Shown here: positions 15,130 through 23,600 of the stretch, in pieces
Position numbering within the stretch: position 1 is the first letter of the stretch
Layout of the letters: every line of letters starts with the position of its first letter
From: Bordetella trematum
GTDB taxonomy: Bacteria > Pseudomonadota > Gammaproteobacteria > Burkholderiales > Burkholderiaceae_B
Length of the DNA: 64,000 nt
Assembly: GCF_900078335.1 (NCBI RefSeq)
Contig: NZ_FKBR01000019.1
Location: 351,655 to 415,654 of the forward strand
Reading direction: 5' to 3'
Made by a program: the position numbers and the translations under genes
The notes under the pieces: generated by a model
Databases searched by the model: none
What the model was told of the DNA's origin: nothing
Seen by the model: only the letters and a program-made list of their open reading frames with translations

Positions 15130-16437
15130 TCAGTCGCCCTGGCAGCGCGTCAGCCATCGGGCGTATTCGCTTTCCGGCACGCGGGCGCCGCCAGTGCTCC
15201 AGATCACGTGGGTGGCCTGGTCCATGTGCGGGGCGAGGCCCTGTTCGTCGAGATAGCGCCGGCCGGCCTCGTTGTCGCGCAGCCACAGCGGGCCGCGCAC
15301 GCCGGCTGCCGCCGACGGCTCGACGCGGATCTGCTCATGCCGGTGCAGGCCGCAGAGGTCCTCGAACAGGGTGTCGTCCTTCACGGTGAACACGCCCGAG
15401 AGCATGGGCAGCATGAGGGGGGCGACCAGCGGCGAGGCCTGGGCCACGGCCAGGCCGTCGGCTTCGGTCTGGTTGCTCAGGCCATAGTCGTAGACCGACA
15501 CGGGGGCTGCGCCCTCGCCACGCATCAGTTGCACCAGCATGCTGGGCGCGGCGACCGGCTCGGCGAAAAAGCAGTGCACATGCTCGCCGAACAGCTGGGT
15601 CAGTCCGAAGGTGATGCCGCCCGGCGCGCCGCCCACGCCGCAAGGCAGATAGACGAAGAGCGGGTGGGTGGCATCGACCGGGCGGCCGGCATCGGCAAGC
15701 TGTTGTTGCAGCTCGATCGCCGCGACGGCATAACCGTAGAAAAGCGCTGCCGAGTGTTCGTCGTCGACGAAATAGCTGTCCGGGTCGCCTTCGGCCACGC
15801 GCCGACCGGCCTGCACGGCGCTGGCGTAGTCGCCGCTGTGTTCGATGACTTCGACGCCCGCATCGCGCAGACGGGTCTTTTTCCATTCCTTGGCGTCGGC
15901 CGACATATGGACGATGGCGCGAAAACCCAGGCCGCGCGCAATCAGGCCGATGCTCATGCCCAGGTTGCCGGTGCTGCCGACCACCACGGTATGGCGCGCA
16001 AACAGTTTTTGCGCCTCGGGGCTGAGCAGGCGCAGCCGGTCGTCGTCGGGCCCGAGCAGGCCGGCCTGCGCGGCGAGGTCCTCGGCCAGGGAAAGCACTT
16101 CGTGAAAGCCGCCGCGCGCCTTGATGGAGCCGGCCACCGGCAGTGCATCGTCGCGCTTGAGCATCCACAGGCCCTGGCTTGCCCCCAGGCTTGCCTGCAA
16201 GGCCGGGATGGGCTGCAGGGGGGAGCGGACATGGCCTTGGGCAGCTTGCAATTCGGGGAAGACATGGGCCATCAGCGGCGCGCAGCGTTCCAGGCGGGCC
16301 CGCGCCTGGGCGAAGGCCACCGGCAGGCTGGTTGCCGGCGCGTTGCGCAGGCGTTGCGGGTTGATCCACAGCAGCGGTCGGGCGTCGCGCAATGCATCCT
16401 GGGTAGGAAGGGGCGCGCGGAGGGAAACATCGGGCAT
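15130..16437 (-). CDS. dsdA: D-serine ammonia-lyase
   Basis: 435-residue PLP enzyme, matching the roughly 440-residue monomeric DsdA family, which converts D-serine to pyruvate and ammonia in the cytoplasm. The PLP-binding Lys106 sits in Gly-Ser-Ile-Lys-Ala-Arg-Gly-Gly. The phosphate loop Gly-Ser-Thr-Gly-Asn-Leu-Gly is at 154-160. A later Pro-Cys-Gly-Val-Gly-Gly-Ala-Pro-Gly-Gly-Ile motif is typical. The start at 16437 is preferred over the open frame extending to 16500, which has no family match; its ribosome site is weak. It is divergent from a LysR gene in the arrangement of dsdC-dsdA in other bacteria. Confidence 0.9.
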   Translation of the reverse strand: MPDVSLRAPLPTQDALRDARPLLWINPQRLRNAPATSLPVAFAQARARLERCAPLMAHVFPELQAAQGHVRSPLQPIPALQASLGASQGLWMLKRDDALPVAGSIKARGGFHEVLSLAEDLAAQAGLLGPDDDRLRLLSPEAQKLFARHTVVVGSTGNLGMSIGLIARGLGFRAIVHMSADAKEWKKTRLRDAGVEVIEHSGDYASAVQAGRRVAEGDPDSYFVDDEHSAALFYGYAVAAIELQQQLADAGRPVDATHPLFVYLPCGVGGAPGGITFGLTQLFGEHVHCFFAEPVAAPSMLVQLMRGEGAAPVSVYDYGLSNQTEADGLAVAQASPLVAPLMLPMLSGVFTVKDDTLFEDLCGLHRHEQIRVEPSAAAGVRGPLWLRDNEAGRRYLDEQGLAPHMDQATHVIWSTGGARVPESEYARWLTRCQGD

Positions 16438-16482
16438 GGCAGCAGGGCGGTGATCAGGCAAAGTGGGACATCCATTGTCTGG

Positions 16483-16518
16483 GCAACCCGGGTTGCGCAC
16501 CAGCGATAATTGCTATCG
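16483..16518. promoter_or_regulatory. two dyads between dsdA and its LysR regulator
   Basis: GCAACCCGGGTTGC (16483-16496) is a perfect 14-bp palindrome. CGATA-ATTGC-TATCG (16504-16518) is a second dyad. Both lie in the 104-bp divergent gap and are candidate LysR sites. Confidence 0.45.
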
Positions 16519-16541
16519 GTACTGTGAGGAAAACTATAGGC

Positions 16542-17462
16542 ATGTCGTTGAATGCGTCGTTATTGGGCGCGCTGCGCTGTTTCGAGGTTGCCGCCCGGCA
16601 CTGCAATTTCACCCGGGCGGCAGCCGAGCTGAACCTGACGCCGGGCGCGGTCAGTCAGCAGATCCGGCAACTGGAGCAGCGTCTGGGGCAACCGTTGTTC
16701 CGGCGACTGCCGCGCGGCCTGGCCCTGACCGATGCCGCCCTGGACCTGTATCAGGCGTGCCAGGAGGCGTTCGGCCGCCTGGAGCAGGCCTGCCAGCGCC
16801 TGGGCCAGGGCCGCCCGCCCCTGACGCTGAGCTGTACGCCCACCTTTGCCATGATGTGGCTGATGCCGCGGATGCAGGCTTTTCATGCCCTGCATCCGGG
16901 GATTGAGATCCGCATGGTGGCGGAGTTTCACGACGTGGGCATGGCGGCGCTGCGCAGCCGCGGCATCGATCTGGCGATCCGCTACAAACCCTTGCAGATG
17001 GAGGCCGGCGAACGCCTGCTGATGCACGAATGGCTGTTGCCGGTGGGCGCGCCGGGCGGCAACTGGGAGGAGGCGCCGCGCCTGTACGACTCCAGTGCCT
17101 GGGCCGGTGCGGCCCGGGATGAAGAGTGGCGCGCCTGGTTGCGCGCCAGTGGTCAGGTATCGCTGGCGCACGGCGGTGAACAGGAGTTCAGCCTGTTCAT
17201 GCTGGCCAGCAGCGCCGCGCAGCGTGGCCAGGGCGTGGCCATGGGGCGGCTGGCCATGGTGCTGGACGGCTTGCAGCGAGGCGAACTGGCAGCGGCCAGC
17301 CCGCTGGCGCTGCCGTCGCCGGCGGGCTACTGCCTGCTGGCTCCCGAGGGCGGGGACGCACGGGTCGCGGCCCTGACGAGCTGGTTGCTGCAGGCCGGTA
17401 CGGCCTGCGACGAAGCCTGTCGCGCCGCGCTGGCCGCCGGCAGCCCGGCCCGCACACCCTGA
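16542..17462 (+). CDS. LysR family regulator, DsdC/GcvA-like
   Basis: 306 residues. The N-terminal helix-turn-helix (Leu-Arg-Cys-Phe-Glu-Val-Ala-Ala-Arg ... Pro-Gly-Ala-Val-Ser-Gln-Gln-Ile) resembles the GcvA/DsdC subgroup. The C-terminal effector domain has the Pro-Thr-Phe-Ala-x-x-Trp-Leu-x-Pro-Arg segment of that group. It is divergent from dsdA and probably activates it with D-serine. ATG 16542 is used; a GTG at 16524 would add six residues. The 3' end is 13 bases from a convergent AraC-type gene. Confidence 0.87.
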   Translation: MSLNASLLGALRCFEVAARHCNFTRAAAELNLTPGAVSQQIRQLEQRLGQPLFRRLPRGLALTDAALDLYQACQEAFGRLEQACQRLGQGRPPLTLSCTPTFAMMWLMPRMQAFHALHPGIEIRMVAEFHDVGMAALRSRGIDLAIRYKPLQMEAGERLLMHEWLLPVGAPGGNWEEAPRLYDSSAWAGAARDEEWRAWLRASGQVSLAHGGEQEFSLFMLASSAAQRGQGVAMGRLAMVLDGLQRGELAAASPLALPSPAGYCLLAPEGGDARVAALTSWLLQAGTACDEACRAALAAGSPARTP

Positions 17463-17475
17463 GCCGGGCGGCGTT

Positions 17476-18267
17476 TCAGGCGGCCTGCGGGCGTTGTGCC
17501 AGGAAACGCATCGGCGGCTGGCCCATGGCCTTCTTGAACATGGTCACGAAGGCGCTGGCGCTGTCGTAGCCCAGGTCGAAGGCCACGGTCTGCACGGTCT
17601 GGCCGGCGGTCAGGCGTTGCAGGCTGGCGATGATGTGCCACTGGCGGCGCCAGCGGCCCAGGCTCATGCCAGTCTGTTGCCGGAACTGGCGGCTCAGGTT
17701 GCGTTCGCTCATGCCGATGCGCGGGGCCCATTGCGCCAGCGTCAGAGGCTGGGCGGGGTCGTCGATGATGGCCTGGGTGAGCCTGCGCAGCCGGTCGTCG
17801 GCCGGCCAGGGCAGGTGCAGCGCTTCCTGGGGCGCGGCGGCCAGCTCATCGAGCAGTACCGCCATCAGACGCCCGGCCGGCCCGTGGTGCGCATAGAGTT
17901 TGGGCAGGCGGGCGGACTGCTCGATCAGGGCGCGCAGCAGTGGCGAGACAGCCAGACTGGTGCAGCCTTGCGGCAGCCCGTCGACGGTGTCCGGCTCGAT
18001 GAACAGAACATAACCCTGGACGGTGTCGCTGGCGCCGGCGCGATGGCGCATGCCGCCCGGTATCCAGATGGCGCAGCCGGCCGGCACCAGCCACATGCCT
18101 GCCTCGGTTTCACAGGTGATCACGCCGCTCAGGGTGTACAGGACCTGCGCCTTGTGGTGGCGGTGCGGCGGGGCTTCTTCGCCTCCGGTCACCATGGCAA
18201 TGCCGGTGGCGACGACCGGGCGGTCGATGTGATGCAGATCGGAGCGGTCGGGGGCGTGGAAAGACAT
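17476..18267 (-). CDS. AraC family transcriptional regulator with cupin sensor
   Basis: 263 residues: N-terminal cupin (His-Arg-His-His-Lys-Ala-Gln-Val-Leu-Tyr near 35-44) and C-terminal double helix-turn-helix (Ala-Pro-Arg-Ile-Gly-Met-Ser-Glu-Arg-Asn-Leu-Ser-Arg and Val-Ala-Phe-Asp-Leu-Gly-Tyr-Asp-Ser-Ala-Ser-Ala-Phe). The group includes NimR-like repressors of adjacent exporters. It is divergent from a three-gene efflux operon, with a long inverted repeat between them, so it is the likely regulator. An upstream TTG at 18291 with an AAGG site is an alternative start. Confidence 0.87.
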   Translation of the reverse strand: MSFHAPDRSDLHHIDRPVVATGIAMVTGGEEAPPHRHHKAQVLYTLSGVITCETEAGMWLVPAGCAIWIPGGMRHRAGASDTVQGYVLFIEPDTVDGLPQGCTSLAVSPLLRALIEQSARLPKLYAHHGPAGRLMAVLLDELAAAPQEALHLPWPADDRLRRLTQAIIDDPAQPLTLAQWAPRIGMSERNLSRQFRQQTGMSLGRWRRQWHIIASLQRLTAGQTVQTVAFDLGYDSASAFVTMFKKAMGQPPMRFLAQRPQAA

Positions 18268-18329
18268 GGCGCAGGGCAGAGAGTGAGCCAACCTACCTTA
18301 CTCCATGATCCTCGTGACCGCATTCTTCG

Positions 18330-18398
18330 CCAGGGCCAATCGATTGCTTGTGCCGGACGGCCAGGCATGGCCGGATTGAGCAATCGAATGGCCCCTGG
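18330..18398. promoter_or_regulatory. long imperfect inverted repeat, candidate AraC-type operator
   Basis: Arms of about 27 bp (18330-18356 and 18371-18398) match at about 22 positions. Each contains an identical 9-bp core (TCGATTGCT and its complement) 39 bp apart centre to centre. It lies in the gap between the AraC gene and the efflux operon. No T-run, so not an obvious terminator. Confidence 0.5.
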
Positions 18399-18554
18399 TT
18401 GGCGTGACGGCAAGGCGGGCCGGCTAGAGAATGACCGTGTCGTCGCGCTGCTCCGGCATGGCGACACGGCGGCGCGGGCCGGGTGAGGCCGGCGCCGGGT
18501 TTATAGGTGTCGTGCCGCTGTGACGGCGGCGCGCCGTTCTCCGACTCTGGAATC

Positions 18555-20006
18555 ATGATTCGCTGTTTTTCCACCGGGCTGCTTGCGGCCCTGCTGGGCC
18601 TGGCCGGTTGCGCCGTCGGGCCGGATTTCGCGGCCCCGCAGACCGCATTGCCGAGCCAGGACTTCGCGCCGCGTGACGGGCGGGATCTGGCGGCCAGCCT
18701 TTCGCCCGAGCCGCCGCCGGCGGCGTGGTGGGATCTCTTGGGCGACCCCTTGCTGACCGCCTTGCAGCAGGAGGCGGTCGGCGGCAACCTGGACTTGCGC
18801 GTGGCCGCCAGCCGCCTGGCTCAGAGCCGCGCCCAGTTGCGGATCGCCGGGGCGGCGCAGTGGCCGGCGCTGTCGGCCAGCGCTGGCTATGCCCGCGAGG
18901 GCGAAAGCGCCAACGGCAAGATGGCCGCCTTGGGCGCGCCCAGCCATTCGCAGAATTACTGGCAGGCCGGCGTCGATGCCCGCTGGGAAATCGACCTGTG
19001 GGGCCATGCGGCGCGCCTGCGCGAGCAGGCTGGCGCCGAGTTCCAGGCCAGCGTGGCCGAAGCGCGCGGCCTGCAGGTGATGGTGGCGGCCGAGATCGCG
19101 CGCCAGTATGTGCTGCTGCGCGGCATGCAACGCCAGATCGACATCGCGGTTCGCAACGAGGCCATCGCCAGCCAGGTGCTGCGGCTGGCGCACAGCCGCG
19201 AGCGCTTTGGCACGGGTACGCGCTACGACACGGCCGCTGCCAGCGCGCAATGGGCCAGCGTGAAGGCCTTGCGGCCGGATCTGGAGCGTCGGCGCGATCT
19301 CCATCTCAATGCCCTGGCGCGCCTGCTGGGCCTGGCGCCGCGTGCGCTCGATGCCCGGCTGGGGCCGCCGCGCGCGCTGCCGCGCCCATTGCAGCAGGTG
19401 CCGGTGGGCGTACCGTCGGAGCTGGCCCGGCGCCGCCCGGATATCCAGCAGGCGCAGGCGCGGCTGCATGCCGCCACGGCCGCCGTTGGCGTGGCGCAGG
19501 CCGATTTCTATCCGCGCCTGACCCTGGGCGGGAGCCTGGGCAGCGCCGCCTTCCAGAGCGGCGATATCGCTCACTGGGCCTCGCGCCAGTTTTCTTTCGG
19601 GCCGGCGCTGTACCTGCCCATATTCGAAGGCGGCCGCCTGCGCGGCACGCTGGCGCTGACGCAGGCGCGCGAGCAGGAAGCGGCCATCGTGTTTCAGCAG
19701 ACCGTGCTGCAAGCCTGGCATGAGGTCGATGACGCGCTCAACGCCTGGGCGGCGCAGCAGCGTGGCGAACAGGCGCTGACCCAGGCCGAGGCCGACAGCC
19801 GGCGCGCCCTGCATGCGGCCCGGCGGGCCTATGAGCAGGGCCAGGCCGACTATCTGCGGGTGCTGATGGCCCAGCGCCAGCAGCTCGACAGCGAATTGGC
19901 GCTGGCGCGCAGCGCGGTGGCCGGCAGCCTGTCGGTGGTGACTTTGTACAAGGCCCTGGGCGGCGGCTGGCAGGAGAGCGCCCCGCTGCCGGAGGCGGGG
20001 GCATGA
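18555..20006 (+). CDS. efflux RND/MFS outer-membrane factor, NodT family lipoprotein
   Basis: 483-residue TolC-like outer-membrane channel with a lipoprotein signal (Leu-Ala-Gly-Cys, Cys19) followed by Ala-Val-Gly-Pro-Asp-Phe, the standard N-terminus of NodT proteins. Two OEP repeats follow, with Trp-Glu-Ile-Asp-Leu-Trp-Gly near 150 and Arg-Arg-Pro-Asp-Ile-Gln-Gln-Ala near 295. It forms the outer-membrane exit duct for the MFS pump encoded next. The stop overlaps the next start by 4 bases (ATGA). Start 18555 begins the signal peptide; the ribosome site is weak. Confidence 0.9.
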   Translation: MIRCFSTGLLAALLGLAGCAVGPDFAAPQTALPSQDFAPRDGRDLAASLSPEPPPAAWWDLLGDPLLTALQQEAVGGNLDLRVAASRLAQSRAQLRIAGAAQWPALSASAGYAREGESANGKMAALGAPSHSQNYWQAGVDARWEIDLWGHAARLREQAGAEFQASVAEARGLQVMVAAEIARQYVLLRGMQRQIDIAVRNEAIASQVLRLAHSRERFGTGTRYDTAAASAQWASVKALRPDLERRRDLHLNALARLLGLAPRALDARLGPPRALPRPLQQVPVGVPSELARRRPDIQQAQARLHAATAAVGVAQADFYPRLTLGGSLGSAAFQSGDIAHWASRQFSFGPALYLPIFEGGRLRGTLALTQAREQEAAIVFQQTVLQAWHEVDDALNAWAAQQRGEQALTQAEADSRRALHAARRAYEQGQADYLRVLMAQRQQLDSELALARSAVAGSLSVVTLYKALGGGWQESAPLPEAGA

Positions 20007-21526
20007 GCGCAGCGGCTCGCGGCGAGCGCCAGGCCCGCCACTTCATCGCCCTGGCGGGCATCTTCGTGGCGGCCATGACCGCCGGGCTGAACAACCGGGT
20101 CGGCGCCATCGCCCTGGCCGACATCAGGGGCTCGCTCGGCCAGGGGCTGGATGCCGCGTCCTGGCTGAGCACGGTCTACACGGCCGGTGAGCTGATGGCG
20201 ATGCCGTTTGCTTCCTGGTTCGCGATCACCCTGGGCCTGCGCCGCTTTCACGTCGGGATGGTGGCGCTGTGCGCCTTGCTGGCGCTGGCGCTGCCCTTTG
20301 TCGGCAATCTGCAGTTGCTGCTGGTGTTGCGCGGCCTGCAGGGACTGGCAGGCGGCGCGCTGATCCCGGTGCTGATGATGGCGGCCTTGAAATTCCTGCC
20401 GCCGCCCATCCGCCTGCATGGGCTGGCGCTCTATGCCATGACGGCCACCTTCGCGCCCAATATGGCGATCTGGATGGCGGGCCTGTGGAGCGACTCGCTG
20501 GGCGATCTGCGCTGGGTCTATTGGCAGGCGATTCCGCTGTTCGCGCTGGCCGCGGGGCTGGTGAGCTGGGGCCTGCCGAAAGCGCCGTCGCAGGCCGAGC
20601 GTTTCGCGCTGGCCAACTGGCCCGGCATGGCGCTAGGCCTGGTCGGGCTGGGAGCGCTGGCGGTGGGCCTGGACCAGGGCGTGCGGCTGGACTGGCTGGC
20701 TTCGCCGCTGATCCGCAGCGCGCTGTTGCTGGGTGGCGTGCTGACGGCGGCCTATCTGGTGAGCGAATGGCGTCATCCGGATCCCTTCATCAAGCTGCGC
20801 CTGCTCGGGCGGCGCAACCTGGGGCTGGGTTTTTCGGTGTTCGTGCTGCTGCTGATCGTGATGCTGTCGGGCGGTTCGGTGCCATCGGCCTATCTGGCCA
20901 AGGTGTGGGGTTATCGCGCGCCGCAAAGCGCGCCCATCGGCCTGATGATCGCGCTGCCGCAGCTGCTGCTGGGGCCATGCGTGGCAGCCCTGCTGTACCG
21001 CCGCTGGATCGATGCGCGCAAGGTGTTCGCCACCGGCCTGGCGCTGATCGGCCTGTCCTGCCTGATGGGTGCGCAGCTCACCGCGCAATGGCATGGCCCG
21101 TCTTTCATGCTGGTGCAGGCCATGCAGGCCCTGGGCCAGCCGATGGCGGTGGTGTCGCTGCTGTTTCTGGCCACCAGCGTGGTGCAGCCGCCGGAAGGGC
21201 CTTACGTGTCCGGCACCATCAATGCCTTGCGTGTCTTCGGCACGCTGGTGGGCGGCGCGGCCATCGGCCAGCTGAGCGTGGTGCGCGAGCGCATCCATGC
21301 CGATCAGCTGCTGGACCATGGCGGCCTGCTGCAGGACGGCTGGAGCAGTCTGGCCACGCCCGGCCGGCTGGTGGCCGCCCTGCACGAGCAGGCCTTTGTG
21401 CTGGCGACCGCCGACGTCTACCGCGCGCTGGGCGTGCTGGCGCTGCTGCTCATCCCCCTGGTGCTTTGCCTGCAGTACATCCCGGCGCCTGTGCCGGCTC
21501 CTTCTTCGCAACCGTCTCACGGATAA
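20003..21526 (+). CDS. MFS drug efflux transporter, DHA2 (EmrB/QacA) type
   Basis: 507-residue inner-membrane protein with about 14 hydrophobic segments, the DHA2 layout. Motif Ala-Ser-Trp-Leu-Ser-Thr-Val-Tyr-Thr-Ala-Gly-Glu-Leu near 50-63 corresponds to the EmrB entry. Arg-Gly-Leu-Gln-Gly-Leu-Ala-Gly-Gly-Ala-Leu-Ile-Pro near 110 is the typical motif C region. It overlaps the outer-membrane factor and is followed by the periplasmic adaptor, giving a complete tripartite pump. Substrate likely a toxic aromatic or amphiphile (inference from family). Confidence 0.9.
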   Translation: MSAAARGERQARHFIALAGIFVAAMTAGLNNRVGAIALADIRGSLGQGLDAASWLSTVYTAGELMAMPFASWFAITLGLRRFHVGMVALCALLALALPFVGNLQLLLVLRGLQGLAGGALIPVLMMAALKFLPPPIRLHGLALYAMTATFAPNMAIWMAGLWSDSLGDLRWVYWQAIPLFALAAGLVSWGLPKAPSQAERFALANWPGMALGLVGLGALAVGLDQGVRLDWLASPLIRSALLLGGVLTAAYLVSEWRHPDPFIKLRLLGRRNLGLGFSVFVLLLIVMLSGGSVPSAYLAKVWGYRAPQSAPIGLMIALPQLLLGPCVAALLYRRWIDARKVFATGLALIGLSCLMGAQLTAQWHGPSFMLVQAMQALGQPMAVVSLLFLATSVVQPPEGPYVSGTINALRVFGTLVGGAAIGQLSVVRERIHADQLLDHGGLLQDGWSSLATPGRLVAALHEQAFVLATADVYRALGVLALLLIPLVLCLQYIPAPVPAPSSQPSHG

Positions 21527-21530
21527 ACCG

Positions 21531-22607
21531 ATGTCTTTGCTTCGTTCACGCAAGACCGCCATGGTCGTCTTGCTGCTGGCTGCCCTGGCGGCCGCTCTTT
21601 TGTATGTCAACCGTCCGGAAAGCGCGGCCCGTTCGCAGGCCACCGACAACGCCTATGTGCGGGCCGACTTCACCCTGGTCGCGCCGCAGGTCGCCGGGCG
21701 TCTGGAACAAGTGCTGATCGAGGATGGCCAGGAGGTCGTCGCAGGCCAGCTGCTGGCCACCATCGACGCGCGGGATTTCGTCATCGCGGTGGATGATGCA
21801 CAGGCGCGGGTGCAGGGGGCCCAGGCTTCGATCGCCCGCCTGAAGGCGCAGATCGCGCGCCAGGACAGCGAGATCGTCCAGGCGGCAGCCGCCGTCAAGG
21901 CGGCGCGTGCCGCCCTGACCCTGGCCGAGGCGGACCGGGTCCGCTACCGCAACCTGGCCGCCGATGGCTCGGGAACGCGCCAGGCGCTGCAGCAGGCCCA
22001 GGCCGACGCCATCGCGCGCAGCGCCGGACTCGAGCAGGCGCAGGCCGCGCACACGGCAGCGCTGCATCAGCGCGATATTCTGCTGGCCGAACAACAGCAG
22101 GCCCGGGCCGCGCTGGCGCAGCGCCGGGCACAGCGGGATGCGGCCCGGCAGAACCTGGCTTACACCCGCATCGTCGCGCCGGTGGCGGGCACCATCGGGC
22201 GGCGTTCGCTGCGCGAGGGGGCCTATGTGACCGTCGGCCAGCCCTTGACGGCCATCGTGCCGTTGCAGCAGGTGTATATCGTGGCTAATTACCGCGAAAC
22301 CCAATTGGCGCATGTACGCCCCGGCCAACCGGTGGAAATCGAGGTCGATGCCTTGCCGGGCGTGACCCTGAACGGCGAGGTCGACAGTCTGGCGCCGGCC
22401 AGCACAGCCAGCTACGAGCCCCTCGGCCCGCTCAATGCCAGCGGCAACTTCACCAAAGTCGTGCAGCGCCTGCCGGTGCGTATCCGTCTGTTGCCCGGGC
22501 AGCCCGAAGCCGAACGCCTGCGGGTCGGCATGTCGGTGCGTCCGCGCATCGATTCGCATGCCTCATCGCAGGCAAGCGTCAGCCTTGCGGACGGCCCGTC
22601 TCTTTGA
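21531..22607 (+). CDS. HlyD/EmrA family periplasmic adaptor subunit
   Basis: 358 residues: one N-terminal membrane anchor (about 9-25), Ala-Thr-Asp-Asn-Ala-Tyr-Val-Arg-Ala as in EmrA, a split lipoyl domain, an Ala/Gln-rich coiled-coil hairpin at roughly 85-185, then Val-Ala-Pro-Val-Ala-Gly-Thr-Ile-Gly and a beta-barrel. It joins the MFS pump to the outer-membrane channel. The start is 4 bases after the pump stop. Its 3' end overlaps the convergent LysR gene by 29 bases. Confidence 0.9.
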   Translation: MSLLRSRKTAMVVLLLAALAAALLYVNRPESAARSQATDNAYVRADFTLVAPQVAGRLEQVLIEDGQEVVAGQLLATIDARDFVIAVDDAQARVQGAQASIARLKAQIARQDSEIVQAAAAVKAARAALTLAEADRVRYRNLAADGSGTRQALQQAQADAIARSAGLEQAQAAHTAALHQRDILLAEQQQARAALAQRRAQRDAARQNLAYTRIVAPVAGTIGRRSLREGAYVTVGQPLTAIVPLQQVYIVANYRETQLAHVRPGQPVEIEVDALPGVTLNGEVDSLAPASTASYEPLGPLNASGNFTKVVQRLPVRIRLLPGQPEAERLRVGMSVRPRIDSHASSQASVSLADGPSL

Positions 22608-23472
22608 GTACGTCCAGAAAGCGGTCCACGGCTGGATTGGTCGGGCCGGGGCTGCGCGCGGCCAGCAGTTCGGCGCGCAGGGCGCCAGGCCCGCGCAGGC
22701 CGACATAGGCCAGTTTGTCTGCCCGCAGGCGCGCCAGTGCCGCCGGCACCAGGGCCAGGCCGAAACCCGCTTCCACAAAGGTCAGAACCGTCGGGATCAT
22801 GCTCTCGACCGTGATGCGGGCGGGTTTGCCGGCCTGGGCCAGCATCAGCTGCAGCACCTGGCTGAAGTAGCGTGAAGTCTGGCGCGCATAGCCGACCATA
22901 TCGTGTTCGATCACCTGCGCCAGCGTGAGCCAGCGGCGCTGCGCCAAGGGATGGTCCTTGCGCATCGCCACCACCATGGGTTCCTCGTAGACCCGCAGCG
23001 GAGCCAGATCCGGGTCGGCGAAAGGCGGGCGCAGCACGGCCAGGTCGAGCTGGCCCTGGTGCAGCGCCTCGGGCATCTGGCTGGAGTTCATTTCCCGCAG
23101 GTCCAGACGCACGGTCGGATAGCGCTGGCGAAAGCGGTACAGCACGTCGGGCAGGTTGGAGTAGGCCGCGCTGGGCGTCAGGCCCAGGGTCAGGCGGCCG
23201 GATTCGCCCTTGGCCACCTGTTGCACGGCATGGATCATGGCGTCGGCTTCCTGCGAGAGGTGGCGCAGCCGTCGCTGCAGCTCGGCGCCCGCCGTGGTCA
23301 GCTTCACCGAGCGGGTGGAGCGCTCTAGCAGTTGCACGCCCAGGGTCTGCTCCAGCTTGCGTATGGTCTTGCTCAAGGGGGGCTGACTGAGGTGCAGCCG
23401 TTGTGCGGCACGGCCGAAGTGCAGTTCTTCGGCCACCACGGAAAAGGCTTGCAGCAGGCGGCTGTCGATCAT
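22579..23472 (-). CDS. LysR family transcriptional regulator
   Basis: 297 residues, classical LysR: helix-turn-helix with Ala-Ala-Gln-Arg-Leu-His-Leu-Ser-Gln-Pro-Pro-Leu-Ser-Lys-Thr-Ile near 26-41 (BenM/CatM-like) and an effector domain. It is divergent from a Bug receptor and probably regulates it together with the amidase. Start 23472 begins the conserved helix; a longer open frame upstream runs into the operator. The last 29 bases overlap the convergent adaptor gene, so read-through from either side would give antisense RNA. Confidence 0.88.
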   Translation of the reverse strand: MIDSRLLQAFSVVAEELHFGRAAQRLHLSQPPLSKTIRKLEQTLGVQLLERSTRSVKLTTAGAELQRRLRHLSQEADAMIHAVQQVAKGESGRLTLGLTPSAAYSNLPDVLYRFRQRYPTVRLDLREMNSSQMPEALHQGQLDLAVLRPPFADPDLAPLRVYEEPMVVAMRKDHPLAQRRWLTLAQVIEHDMVGYARQTSRYFSQVLQLMLAQAGKPARITVESMIPTVLTFVEAGFGLALVPAALARLRADKLAYVGLRGPGALRAELLAARSPGPTNPAVDRFLDVLKETGRPQG

Positions 23473-23491
23473 GATTGTTTCTCTGAAAGAA

Positions 23492-23510
23492 TCAATAGTG
23501 GTTTTATTGA
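23492..23510. promoter_or_regulatory. dyad TCAATA-N7-TATTGA, candidate LysR operator
   Basis: Perfect 6-bp arms with a 7-base spacer in the 128-bp gap between the divergent LysR and Bug genes, 20 bases from the LysR start. It fits an autoregulatory LysR site. Confidence 0.55.
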
Positions 23511-23600
23511 GCATTAGACAGCATAAAAACCGGATCCTAGAATTTCCTCGCATATCGACCCGTGGTTTTCATTTTCCAAATTCGAGCAAGAGGTAGGTCC

